From Chitinophaga sp. (lineage in GTDB: Bacteria > Bacteroidota > Bacteroidia > Chitinophagales > Chitinophagaceae), in NCBI RefSeq assembly GCF_019236475.1, contig NZ_JAFAIX010000002.1, positions 62,001 to 126,000 on the forward strand: a stretch of DNA of 64,000 nt, written 5' to 3'. The notes under the pieces were generated by a model that saw only the letters and a program-made list of their open reading frames with translations, was not told the origin of the DNA and did not search any database. The position numbers and the translations under genes are program-made. Shown here piece by piece: positions 25,330-33,911 of this stretch (position 1 is the stretch's first letter; every line of letters begins with the position of its first letter).

Positions 25330-27111
25330 TTATAAAAATATTGGTGTATCCAATTTCATAGAAATCCTATAAGCGGCGTTCATCAATCCTACATGACTGT
25401 AGGCTTGCGGGAAATTACCCCACTGGCTGCCATTGCCCGATTCCACATCCTCACTAAACAGTAGCAGGTGGTTACAATATTGGAGGAGCTTTTCAAATTC
25501 CTTTTGCGCCTCTTCTACGCGTCCTACACAGGCTAAAGCTTCTACATACCAGAAGGCGCAAACCAGGAAAGTCGTTTTAGGCTTTCCGAAATCGTCAGAG
25601 TGTAAGTAACGATAGAAAAGACCATCATCTGTTTTTAATTCCTTCTCCAGCGCTTCCAGGTGATCTTTTGCCTTCTGGGAATTGGGGTCCAGGTAGTTCA
25701 TCATAATCAACTGTAAAGTACTGGCGTCCAGGTATTTGCTGCCTGCTGCATTTGTATATACTTTTCTTTCCGGATCATAGCAGCTTTCAATATGTTCAGC
25801 GGCCTTTTCTTTCAAAGCTACTGCACGCTGGATCAGCTCTTCATTCTTTATAGTTCTGGCCATCTTCTCAGCGGCGTTGCATCCAGCCCACTGAAAGAGA
25901 TTCGTATAGCAGTGAATGTTAGAAATATTTCTAAACTCCCATATACCTGCATCTTTCTCATCAATGGTACGTTCTATTTTCTCCAGCAGCAAGACCACCC
26001 ACCTGGTGCTGTCTTTTCTTTCAGAGAAAATAAAGCGGTGATCCGTATAAAGGGGCAGCATGGAAATCAGTACCTGTCCGTAGATATCATTCTGAATATG
26101 TTCATATGCCTGGTTACCAACACGTACAGGTTGATTGCCCATGTAGCCGTCTAAATGGGGGAGTACTGTTTCTATCAGATCCTTCTTACCGGTAATGCCA
26201 TACAGCGGCTGGTATCGGAAATCGCCAGAGAAGGAGATATCCGTAATATAGCCGAAGTAGCGTTCCATTTCTTCAAAGTGCCCGATGTGATTGAGGGCGG
26301 TGAGTACATAAAAAGAATCGCGCATCCAGCAGTAACGGTAATCCCAATTTCGGCCACTGGTGGGGAATTCTGGCAAACTGGTGGTACTGGCGGCAATGAT
26401 TGCCCCGGTATCCTCGTATTGATGCATTTTCAAGGTGAGGGCCGAACGGATAACGAAAGGCTGGTAGTAATTGGCGATAGAGGATTGTTTAATCCAGCTA
26501 CGCCAGTATAGTGTTGTTTCCCGGAGGAATCTTTCTGCGGTGCTTTCCAGGGCAGCTTCCAACGGATGGCCGTAGGTGAGGAGGAGGTATTTGGTATCGT
26601 TTAATACGAACAGGTCTTCGTCAATAATATAATTGACAGCAATGTTGGTTGTCAGGCGGATGCGATCTTCACAACCAATAAACTCCACATGGCTACTACC
26701 GCGCAGGGGCCGCAGTTGTATGGCGCCATAATCGCAAACTGGTTTACATTTCACTCGTATACGTGGAGATCCTTGCAGTGGTTCCACTTTACGTATCATC
26801 ATGAGTGGCTTAAACTGGCGTTCGTACTGCATGAAACGAGGTGCGAAATCTGTTACACGATAGCTACCTTCTGCAGTAGTGATTTCTGTACAGAGGACAT
26901 TGGTATTCTCCATATAATACTGGTTCGTCTCATATTTTCCTTCGGGGAGAATACAGAAGTGGCCACCTTTATGTTTGTCTAGCATGCCGCCGAATAGAAA
27001 GGTACTGTCCATCCGGGGCCAGCATAGCCAGTCTACATTCGTGTTAACATTGATATGCGCCATATAGGAGCAGTTGCCGATAATTCCAGTCTGATAAGTA
27101 TGTCTTTCCAT
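25330..27111 (-). CDS. Glycoside hydrolase family 15 enzyme (glucoamylase- or trehalase-type)
   Basis: A 593-residue GH15 protein with an N-terminal beta-sandwich domain (IGNCSYMAHINVNTNVDWLCWPRMDS) and an (alpha/alpha)6 catalytic barrel marked by SGRNWDYRYCWMRDSFYVL near residue 255. There is no signal peptide, so it is cytoplasmic. GH15 includes glucoamylases, glucodextranases and the mycobacterial-type trehalases. Flanked by the trehalose-making OtsAB fusion and by glucokinase, this copy is best read as a trehalase or alpha-glucosidase releasing glucose inside the cell. The substrate is inferred from context. Confidence 0.88.
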   Translation of the reverse strand: MERHTYQTGIIGNCSYMAHINVNTNVDWLCWPRMDSTFLFGGMLDKHKGGHFCILPEGKYETNQYYMENTNVLCTEITTAEGSYRVTDFAPRFMQYERQFKPLMMIRKVEPLQGSPRIRVKCKPVCDYGAIQLRPLRGSSHVEFIGCEDRIRLTTNIAVNYIIDEDLFVLNDTKYLLLTYGHPLEAALESTAERFLRETTLYWRSWIKQSSIANYYQPFVIRSALTLKMHQYEDTGAIIAASTTSLPEFPTSGRNWDYRYCWMRDSFYVLTALNHIGHFEEMERYFGYITDISFSGDFRYQPLYGITGKKDLIETVLPHLDGYMGNQPVRVGNQAYEHIQNDIYGQVLISMLPLYTDHRFIFSERKDSTRWVVLLLEKIERTIDEKDAGIWEFRNISNIHCYTNLFQWAGCNAAEKMARTIKNEELIQRAVALKEKAAEHIESCYDPERKVYTNAAGSKYLDASTLQLIMMNYLDPNSQKAKDHLEALEKELKTDDGLFYRYLHSDDFGKPKTTFLVCAFWYVEALACVGRVEEAQKEFEKLLQYCNHLLLFSEDVESGNGSQWGNFPQAYSHVGLMNAAYRISMKLDTPIFL

Positions 27112-27279
27112 AATACAGTATTATTTAAACGGGAGCTTTATCAAATACATTTCTGCTGTCAAAATGTTCTGGTGGCAAATGCTGTTCCACAATTGCTTGC
27201 CCTGGTGGCGGTATTCCCGAATAATACACATGACTTTTTCATAATTATCCCTATTTTTAAGGCTCACAAAGCCTTTACG

Positions 27280-28332
27280 ATGACCCAGACAATGAAAAAG
27301 CTACAATATCTTCCCACCTTCCAGGAGGCAGAGCATACTCATCAGCGTATATATCTGCTGGCCGGAGATTTGGGCGGCACAAAGACGAACCTGGCGCTTT
27401 TCAGTGCTGTAGATGGCGAGTTGGATGTAGTTAGAGAGCAGACATATGTTTCACGAGACTATACTAATATCACGGATATGTTCACCGACTTTTTGGAGCA
27501 TAGCAGTGATACACCGGTACAGCGTATATGCATTGGCGTAGCCGGTCCGGTATTTAATGGGAGGGTAGAGCTGACTAATTTGTCGAGGGAATTGACCACA
27601 GAGGAGATTCGTCAGGCCACTGGTGTGACCCATGCAGCCTTGATAAATGATTTGGAGGCGACAGCATACGGGCTGGCCACTTTATCTCCTCAGCAATTAA
27701 CGACTTTACACAGAGGCTCCGCTTCTCATGCTGGGAATATGGCCATTGTTGCGCCGGGCACAGGTTTGGGGATGGCGGGATTGTTTTGGGATGGAGTGTC
27801 ACATCATCCTTTTGCTTCGGAAGGTGGGCACTCTGATTTTGCTGCGCGGAATGATGCAGATATCCGATTGTTGAAATATTTACAGGAGAAATATGAAATC
27901 GTGAGTTGGGAAAGGGTAGTGTCTGGGCCAGGAATAAGGGACATCTATTCATTTCTCAGAGATGTAGAAGGATATGAAGAAAGTAGCACCTTGAGAGCGG
28001 CCTTACAGCAGGGAGATGAATCGGCCGTAATTAGTAAATCGGCGTTGACAGGAGAGATGGGGATTACGAAAAAGACGATGGAATTGTTTGTTCGTTATCT
28101 AGGACGCGTGTCGGCAGATCTGGCTATGAAATATAAATCCACTGGCGGGCTCTTCCTTGGAGGAGGTATTCCACCGAAGATTGCGCCTTTATTGGAAACA
28201 GGCGACTTCTATAATCATTATATCCAGGGCGATCGTATGGCGGAATTGCTGTCGAGTGTTCCTTTGCATATTGTCAATAATGATAAGACAGCCCTTTGGG
28301 GTGCAGCCTATTATGCACAACTTCTAAAATAA
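27280..28332 (+). CDS. glk: Glucokinase
   Basis: A 350-residue ASKHA-fold kinase of the bacterial glucokinase (Glk) family converting glucose to glucose-6-P with ATP. The phosphate-1 motif is LLAGDLGGTKTNLALF; sugar-site blocks are ALINDLEATAYGL and SEGGHSDFA; the adenosine motif is FLGGGIPPKI. I start at ATG 27280 (a second ATG at 27292 is also possible); the frame is open back into the divergent GH15 gene, but that extension is not homologous to kinases. It likely recaptures glucose released by the GH15 enzyme. A fluoride-riboswitch gene follows under its own promoter. Confidence 0.95.
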   Translation: MTQTMKKLQYLPTFQEAEHTHQRIYLLAGDLGGTKTNLALFSAVDGELDVVREQTYVSRDYTNITDMFTDFLEHSSDTPVQRICIGVAGPVFNGRVELTNLSRELTTEEIRQATGVTHAALINDLEATAYGLATLSPQQLTTLHRGSASHAGNMAIVAPGTGLGMAGLFWDGVSHHPFASEGGHSDFAARNDADIRLLKYLQEKYEIVSWERVVSGPGIRDIYSFLRDVEGYEESSTLRAALQQGDESAVISKSALTGEMGITKKTMELFVRYLGRVSADLAMKYKSTGGLFLGGGIPPKIAPLLETGDFYNHYIQGDRMAELLSSVPLHIVNNDKTALWGAAYYAQLLK

Positions 28333-28337
28333 ATTTA

Positions 28338-28345
28338 TACTTTTG
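28338..28345 (+). promoter_or_regulatory. -7 box of the fluoride-riboswitch transcript
   Basis: TACTTTTG (TAnnTTTG) followed by C lies 8 bases before the first paired base of the fluoride aptamer, which puts the expected start of transcription at or just before the aptamer. Confidence 0.6.
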
Positions 28346-28352
28346 CAACCAT

Positions 28353-28416
28353 AGGAAATGGTGTCTTCCTACAATCAAACCGTTTCGCATCGCCGAAGCT
28401 GATGGCGCCTACAAAT
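28353..28416 (+). ncRNA. Fluoride riboswitch (crcB motif)
   Basis: The aptamer matches the fluoride riboswitch in sequence and fold. P1 pairs 28353-28357 with 28366-28370; its loop (ATGGTGTC) forms the pseudoknot 28360-28365 with 28404-28409 (six pairs, two G-U). The linker contains CAAACC, and P3 pairs 28382-28387 with 28394-28399. The signature CTGATG...GCCTAC closes the motif at 28399-28412. It precedes a CLC-F type fluoride exporter, the classic partner gene. The aptamer 3' end (28408-28416, CCTACAAAT) can instead pair with ATTTGTAGG (28452-28460) just before the start codon, pointing to translational control. Identified by eye from the known consensus. Confidence 0.93.
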
Positions 28417-28463
28417 TTTCGACAGGGTAGTAGTCTCCCCTGATTAAGTTTATTTGTAGGAAT

Positions 28464-29762
28464 ATGAAACATAACCAATACCTTCCCAAGGAACAATTTA
28501 CGATTGCTTATCAGCTACTTCGCTGGACCTTATTAGTTACGCCTGTTGCGGTTGTCACTGGATCGCTGGTAGCGCTTTTTCTCTGGTTGCTGGATACGGT
28601 AACGCATATACGCTGGAATAATCATTGGCTCTTATTTCTTTTACCGATAGCGGGTATACTTATATATTATATGTATAAGTTGGCTGGGAAGAATGCCGAG
28701 AAGGGTAATAACCTTATCATGGAGGAGATCCATCAGCCAGACGGAGGTGTACCGGCGCGTATGGCGCCACTGGTACTTATCACTACCATTATCACACATT
28801 TATTTGGTGGGTCTGCAGGCCGTGAAGGAACTGCAGTACAGATTGGCGGTAGTATGGCGGGTTGGATTGGTAGAACGATCGGGCTCACGCAAAGGGATAC
28901 ACGTATTTTATTGATGACGGGAATTGCCGCCGGTTTCGGGGCAGTCTTCGGGACACCGGTTACAGGAGCAGTATTTGCTTTGGAGGTACTAGCTGTGGGC
29001 GTTATGCGCTATGATGCATTGGTTCCTTGTCTGATAGCCGCTGTGCTGGCAGATATGGTATGTAGCGCCTGGGGCATCACGCATACTCATTACCAGATAT
29101 TTTATGAAGCCATTCCATCTACAACAGGAATTCCTTTCCTGCATATGGATGTATGGTTATTGGTAAAAGTAATTGCGGCGGGTGTTGCTTTCGGGCTTAC
29201 CAGTTGGTTATTCAGTACGCTCATGCATGCGATTAAGTATAACGCCAATGCATATATTAAAAGACCTTGGTTGATACCAGTTGTTGGCGGTCTTATCATT
29301 ATCCTTTTATGTTATGTTTTCCAAACGACCGATTATCTAGGTTTAGGGGTTACCAGTGAGCATCCGAACGGTGTTAGTATTGTGAACGCCTTCAAGGCGG
29401 GTGATCAGATCAGTGATTGGAGCTGGTTATTGAAACTCGTATTCACGGCGATTACGCTGGGAATGGGTTTTAAAGGTGGCGAGGTAACGCCGTTATTTTT
29501 TATGGGCGCCACATTGGGACATGCCATTGCCGGCTGGCTGGGCGCACCTGTAGATCTGATGGCTGGACTTGGATTTATTGCGGTTTTTGCGGGCGCCACG
29601 AATACACCATTAGCCTGTACGATTATGGGCGTTGAATTATTTGGGACTACACACGTTATTTATTTTGCGGTCGCTTGTTTCACTGCATATTATTTCAGTG
29701 GTCACGCTGGCATTTATAGTGCACAGCGACCGGGCGTTGCGAAATATTTCCGCGCCGATTAG
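28464..29762 (+). CDS. CLC-F type fluoride/proton antiporter
   Basis: A 432-residue CLC-superfamily transporter. Two features separate it from chloride CLCs and match the fluoride clade: the first selectivity loop reads GNNLIMEEIH (81-90), with Met in place of the chloride-coordinating Ser, and the gating-glutamate motif is G119-REGT instead of GREGP (E121). A further family block is GFKGGEVTPLFFMGATLG (335-352). It would expel F- in exchange for protons across the inner membrane. A fluoride riboswitch in its leader confirms the role. A terminator hairpin follows. Confidence 0.93.
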   Translation: MKHNQYLPKEQFTIAYQLLRWTLLVTPVAVVTGSLVALFLWLLDTVTHIRWNNHWLLFLLPIAGILIYYMYKLAGKNAEKGNNLIMEEIHQPDGGVPARMAPLVLITTIITHLFGGSAGREGTAVQIGGSMAGWIGRTIGLTQRDTRILLMTGIAAGFGAVFGTPVTGAVFALEVLAVGVMRYDALVPCLIAAVLADMVCSAWGITHTHYQIFYEAIPSTTGIPFLHMDVWLLVKVIAAGVAFGLTSWLFSTLMHAIKYNANAYIKRPWLIPVVGGLIIILLCYVFQTTDYLGLGVTSEHPNGVSIVNAFKAGDQISDWSWLLKLVFTAITLGMGFKGGEVTPLFFMGATLGHAIAGWLGAPVDLMAGLGFIAVFAGATNTPLACTIMGVELFGTTHVIYFAVACFTAYYFSGHAGIYSAQRPGVAKYFRAD

Positions 29763-30214
29763 AATAGCCTCAAAGGGAGTGAAGCCGTAAAGGAACCTTG
29801 CAGGATTCTTTTACGGCTTTTTCTTTCCCCATAACACAGCGTTTTAGCCCCAAAATTCGGCCGCTGAAAATTAAATATTCGAGACATAGGTCACATAAAA
29901 CATTTTTATCGCATTCTCAGCGGCTTCATTTTCAGGCATCTATTTGATTTTTTGCGACGCCGGGCGCGAAGCGCCAAAAATTTTTTTTTAAAAACCGGGT
30001 TTCGGTGGGCCTAGTTTTGTGTGTTCCGAAATTGTCTGATAATCTATCTTATGTTAAATAGAAAATTGGGTTTGGGATTCCTTTAAAGACCCTTCTGCCC
30101 GATTTTAGGCAGGTCCACTTTTTATGATTTATTCGGGCCGCCGGAGGGGCTGCTCCGTGTTGTGAATGATGCCGCCTTTGATGTAATTGTTTGAAATCAA
30201 TTATATTGCTCTCT
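29763..30214. other. Non-coding region with palindromes and a long A/T block
   Basis: About 450 bases with no gene that I can support. It contains the CLC-F terminator (29782-29819), a 12-base imperfect inverted repeat (29860-29871 with 29913-29924, core GCCGCTGA), a small GC hairpin (29963-29967 with 29971-29975) followed by an A5T9A5 run, and then a stretch open for 35 codons up to a stop at 30192-30194. It ends against a small two-gene SUKH-type operon. The texture suggests a dispersed repeat or the scar of a lost gene. Confidence 0.5.
29782..29819 (+). terminator. Terminator of the CLC-F gene
   Basis: A 10-bp perfect stem (29782-29791 with 29810-29819) followed by TTTTTC, 20 bases past the stop. 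Confidence 0.85.
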
Positions 30215-30577
30215 ATGACTGATATTGTAACATTGTTTCGCCCGGTGAATGCAAAAGAGCTAGAGCTGATCCAACAATCCGAATGGAAGGAGTTTCCGCC
30301 GCGGCTCCCGGACCAGCCTATCTTCTATCCTGTTTCAAATTTCGAATACGCCAAGCAGATTACGGTTGAATGGAATGTCCCGGCCTACGGTAACGGCTAT
30401 GTGACGGAGTTTGATGTAGATAAAAATTTCCTATCGCAATATCGCCAGGAAAATGTTGGCGCGGAGCTGCATAATGAATACTGGATTCCCTCTGAGGAAT
30501 TACCGGCTTTTAATCAGCATATTGTGGGGCCCATCAGGTTTGTATTTGAATACAAAGATGAACCGGCTGAGAAATGA
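30215..30577 (+). CDS. Small conserved-looking protein, function unknown
   Basis: A 120-residue soluble protein of the form VTLFRPVNAKELELIQQSEWKEFPPRLPDQPIFYPV followed by YAKQITVEWNVPAYGNGYVTEFDVDKNFL. I recall similar short proteins carrying the label ADP-ribosylation/crystallin J1, but no ADP-ribosyl-hydrolase motif is visible here, so that label should not be read as function. Start at ATG 30215; an in-frame TTG at 30191 adds eight residues. It overlaps the following SUKH-like gene by ATGA, so the two are translated together. A binding or immunity-type role is possible. Confidence 0.7.
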   Translation: MTDIVTLFRPVNAKELELIQQSEWKEFPPRLPDQPIFYPVSNFEYAKQITVEWNVPAYGNGYVTEFDVDKNFLSQYRQENVGAELHNEYWIPSEELPAFNQHIVGPIRFVFEYKDEPAEK

Positions 30578-31191
30578 ATACAGCATTTGAATTAATTATC
30601 CGGGAGACAGCCAGCGCTCTTGCCACCACCATTCCTTTATGGTACGCCGAATTCTTGCAACAGCAAGATCTCCGGACCAGCCGCTATTTCTCTGATACCA
30701 CCGCTCTATACGGCCTGGAGGAGTTAACAGAAATGAATACAGCCTACGAAATCCAACAGTATATGCCTGGCTATCTGCTGATTGGCAGCAACAGTGGAGA
30801 TTATGGCCTGCTCATTAACAACGAAACAACAAATATCTACCTGGTGGAACTCGGCTCCCTGAGTTCGGACGATGCCGCTGTTATGGCCCTATCCCTGGAA
30901 GACTGGCAGCAGAAAAACTTTAGTAGCAACGAGGAGGACATCTCAGCGCCAAGTCCTTATACCATTCGAAGAAATAAGGCTCTCCAGGAATATGCCCTTA
31001 CTCCTGATGCCGCCTGGCATAGCTCATTACAGCAAATCCAGCAACAACAAAAAGCCTTGGAACAATCCAAGGCTTCGAATACTATTACATTAAAGGAATA
31101 TTTGTCCGAGAAACAACGGCTACTAACAGCCATGAATACACTAGCATCAGAGAACAATGGTTATCTGACTTTCATGCAATGGTGGAAATAA
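30574..31191 (+). CDS. SMI1/KNR4 (SUKH)-like protein
   Basis: A 205-residue soluble protein. The middle part (PGYLLIGSNSGDYGLLINNETTNIYLVELGSLS) matches the SUKH/SMI1-KNR4 core, in which a Gly-rich strand pair is followed by IYxVxLGSL. The last 60 residues add a Gln-rich coiled-coil region and a C-terminal YLTFMQWWK. Many bacterial SUKH proteins are immunity proteins of contact-dependent or polymorphic toxins; no toxin gene is present here. ATGA overlap with the upstream gene shows co-translation. Family call moderate, immunity role inferred. Confidence 0.7.
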   Translation: MNTAFELIIRETASALATTIPLWYAEFLQQQDLRTSRYFSDTTALYGLEELTEMNTAYEIQQYMPGYLLIGSNSGDYGLLINNETTNIYLVELGSLSSDDAAVMALSLEDWQQKNFSSNEEDISAPSPYTIRRNKALQEYALTPDAAWHSSLQQIQQQQKALEQSKASNTITLKEYLSEKQRLLTAMNTLASENNGYLTFMQWWK

Positions 31192-31231
31192 CTTATTTAA
31201 CATAATATAAAAAGAGCCCCTATTTTTTCCA

Positions 31232-32824
31232 TTAAAAAGTAGCTGCCGCGGGTTGCTTCGCTTTAACGTTAATGATTGTACGATTAATGAACGGCGCCAT
31301 AATGATGACCAGCATAATCACCCCTATCAAAATAGCTACCAACGCATAATAATCCATCGCATATTGGAGGAAGGACTGTTTCTGCACAGCGCGCCCCAGC
31401 AAGCCCGTGGCGGCTTTCGCGGCTTGATCAGCCGGTAAGCCCCGAGATTGCAATGCCGACTGGTAGCCATGTAGTCTCTCCGATAATCCATCGTCTATCG
31501 CCGTGATACGATCACTCAGCCGGGTGGCATGAATTTTTGCGTAGAAAAGACTGAAGTAATTAATCGTAGCAGTGCTGGCGCTGAAGAAAGCAAATCGCAC
31601 AAATACCCCTATCGCGGCGGCCGACTGGCTCAGCTCAAATGGTACCGATGAAATGGTGAACAAGATGATGGGCGTCATGAGTAACCCCGCTCCTGCCCCT
31701 TGTATAAATAGAGGGACGATGAATGTTTGCTGATCAGCTTCAGATGCAAAATGAAAATACATCCAGGCGTGAAATACAAACAGCAGGAAGAACCCCACTA
31801 GCCAGATAAACTGTGCTGGGCGTTGACGAATAACAAATCGCGCTGCAATAATGGTTCCAACGGCTATTCCTAAAATATTGTAAATGAAGAGTTCATAAAT
31901 ATGTTGGGGATCCATTCCCAATACGGTAGAGAAATAAGTGGTGGTCACATTAAAGGCGCCACGGATAAGGTACAGCAACCCTATTAACACTAACCCAAAT
32001 ACGAAACCACGATACTTAAACACTTCCATGTGAATCATCGGCCGCTTGCGGGTTAGTTGTCTCACTATAAATACAAAGCCCAGGCCTACCACTGCTGCGA
32101 TACTCCAAACAATGGTAGGGTCCTGAAGCCAGTAGTATTGTTGTCCGTATATGAGCACATAAGCTAGGCATACCAGGAATGGCGCATACAGGACAAAACT
32201 GCCCCAATCCAACTGGTAAAGAGGAACTCTCCTTACCAAATGGATCCGGTTCATCAGTAACAATAGTAATACCGCGCCAGGAACAAAAATGTAGATCATC
32301 ACCTTGTACAGCACATTGTATTCATAATCATCAATGATCGGGGCGGTAACTAGTGAGGTAAAAGAAGAAGCACACAATATCAGTGCGTAAAAAAAAGCAT
32401 ATCCGATTTCACGGGCATGCTCAGACTTAAGCCGAGAAAACAACAGGGTCAAACAGATACTGGTAACGCCACAGTTCAGTATCCCCTGGAGAAATCGGCA
32501 TATAAATAATATAGACAGTTCACGGGTATTGTATATGCAATAGGTAACAACTACCTGCAACACAATACATATCAGGAAGTATTCCTTGGTGGAGATACGG
32601 CTAAAAAAACGTCGTTCCAATGGTGTAAAAGCGGCCAGGGCAGAGTAATATACCAGCATCGAAAACTGTATATCCTGCGGCTCCACTCCATAAAATCCCG
32701 TAGCTGCGTTTACGTTAGCGGTGGCCAAAGCAAACAACATAACGGTTGGCAGCATCACCAGGATGATAGTGAGTCGGATCAGCCATTCCGGCGCCCAGCT
32801 TCTGAAATTTGCATCTTTAGACAT
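31232..32824 (-). CDS. MFS efflux transporter (DHA2/EmrB-like)
   Basis: A 530-residue major facilitator with about fourteen membrane helices, typical of the DHA2 drug:H+ antiporter family. Conserved-region fragments are visible (FLICIVLQVVVTYCIYN; LFICRFLQGILNCGVTSI). It is the third gene of a minus-strand operon after tolC-like and hlyD/emrA-like genes (6-base gap to the latter), so it is the inner-membrane pump of a tripartite efflux complex. The substrate is unknown; relatives export hydrophobic drugs and uncouplers. An AraC regulator is divergent from the operon. Confidence 0.9.
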   Translation of the reverse strand: MSKDANFRSWAPEWLIRLTIILVMLPTVMLFALATANVNAATGFYGVEPQDIQFSMLVYYSALAAFTPLERRFFSRISTKEYFLICIVLQVVVTYCIYNTRELSILFICRFLQGILNCGVTSICLTLLFSRLKSEHAREIGYAFFYALILCASSFTSLVTAPIIDDYEYNVLYKVMIYIFVPGAVLLLLLMNRIHLVRRVPLYQLDWGSFVLYAPFLVCLAYVLIYGQQYYWLQDPTIVWSIAAVVGLGFVFIVRQLTRKRPMIHMEVFKYRGFVFGLVLIGLLYLIRGAFNVTTTYFSTVLGMDPQHIYELFIYNILGIAVGTIIAARFVIRQRPAQFIWLVGFFLLFVFHAWMYFHFASEADQQTFIVPLFIQGAGAGLLMTPIILFTISSVPFELSQSAAAIGVFVRFAFFSASTATINYFSLFYAKIHATRLSDRITAIDDGLSERLHGYQSALQSRGLPADQAAKAATGLLGRAVQKQSFLQYAMDYYALVAILIGVIMLVIIMAPFINRTIINVKAKQPAAATF

Positions 32825-32830
32825 AACCTA

Positions 32831-33907
32831 TCAGTTCCTTTCTTTTTTCACAGCCACTACGGCACTCATTCCGGCACTCAGGTCTTTCAGTTCCGCTCCA
32901 CTACCTTCCAGGCGTATACGAACAGGAATACGTTGGGCTATTTTCACGAAATTACCAGTGGCATTATCCGGAGGCAACAGTGAAAACCGACTACCAGTGG
33001 CCGCAGACAGCGATTCTATTACACCTGTATAAGTTTTACCGGGATAAGCATCCAACACAATTTTCGCTTTCTCGCCTACTTTCATATGACGAATCTGCGT
33101 TTCCTTATAGTTGGCCACTACCCATTTACCGGCTTCTCTGTCTACGATAAAGGCCAGCGTCTGCCCTGCTTGGACCAGTTGCTTTGGCTGAATGGTCCGA
33201 CGGCCCATTTTACCGTCGTATGGAGCTAGGATGACCGTGTAAGAAACAGTGAGGTCATTTTTTGTGACTACCGCCTCTCTCCTCTTAATTTCCGCGTCCA
33301 GCGCTTTCAGTTGCACCTTAGCATCTTCTACGCGGGATAAAGAAGTTTCGTAGGAATTAACCGCTGTTTTATAATCTGAGCGCGCCACGTCCAGGGCTGC
33401 GGTTACTCTGTCCAGTTGCTGTTTGGTGGCTGATTCTACGTCGTAGAGCTTTTTATAGCGTTCATATTCTTGTTCCTGATTCGTCAGTTTGGCTTTAGCT
33501 GCCGCGATCTGGGATTGGTATACTTTAGAGGATTGGTCGGTGGTCTTTACATTACTCTGAATAACAGCAATTTGTGCCTTTGCATTGAGTAAAGCGGCTT
33601 CCGCTTCCTGCTGAGCGGTGGCATATTCACTGTTATCAATGATGATGAGGGTATCCCCTTTCTTGACATCCTGGTTTTCTTCGTACCGGATTTCTTCAAT
33701 ATAACCTGTGACTTTAGCGACTACCGGGTTGATGTATTCATCTACCTGTGCATCATTCGTTTCTTCAAAATTGGCCTGGCGAATCAATGTCCTGATACCC
33801 CAAATAGCCAGGCATACCACTACGATAGAAGCTACTATGGTAGTTATTCTTGAAATTATTCTGTCCGTTCTGTTGGTGTTCGTATTTGTATTTGTTGCTT
33901 TGCTCAT
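32831..33907 (-). CDS. HlyD/EmrA-family membrane fusion protein
   Basis: A 358-residue periplasmic adaptor with one N-terminal transmembrane helix (about 19-40, TTIVASIVVVCLAIWGI). The biotinyl-lipoyl-like domain halves (VAKVTGYIEEIRYEENQDVKKGDTLIIID and later ILAPYDGKMGRRTI) flank a long alpha-helical hairpin (about 80-205). It links the MFS pump to the TolC-like channel. It lies 4 bases after the TolC-like stop and 6 before the pump start. Confidence 0.94.
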   Translation of the reverse strand: MSKATNTNTNTNRTDRIISRITTIVASIVVVCLAIWGIRTLIRQANFEETNDAQVDEYINPVVAKVTGYIEEIRYEENQDVKKGDTLIIIDNSEYATAQQEAEAALLNAKAQIAVIQSNVKTTDQSSKVYQSQIAAAKAKLTNQEQEYERYKKLYDVESATKQQLDRVTAALDVARSDYKTAVNSYETSLSRVEDAKVQLKALDAEIKRREAVVTKNDLTVSYTVILAPYDGKMGRRTIQPKQLVQAGQTLAFIVDREAGKWVVANYKETQIRHMKVGEKAKIVLDAYPGKTYTGVIESLSAATGSRFSLLPPDNATGNFVKIAQRIPVRIRLEGSGAELKDLSAGMSAVVAVKKERN

Positions 33908-33911
33908 AAAT

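Noticed and set aside
27055-27279. A 75-residue N-terminal extension of glucokinase overlapping the divergent GH15 gene.
   Set aside because: The extension is not kinase-like and overlaps the GH15 start and the shared promoter region; ATG 27280 gives the normal family N-terminus.
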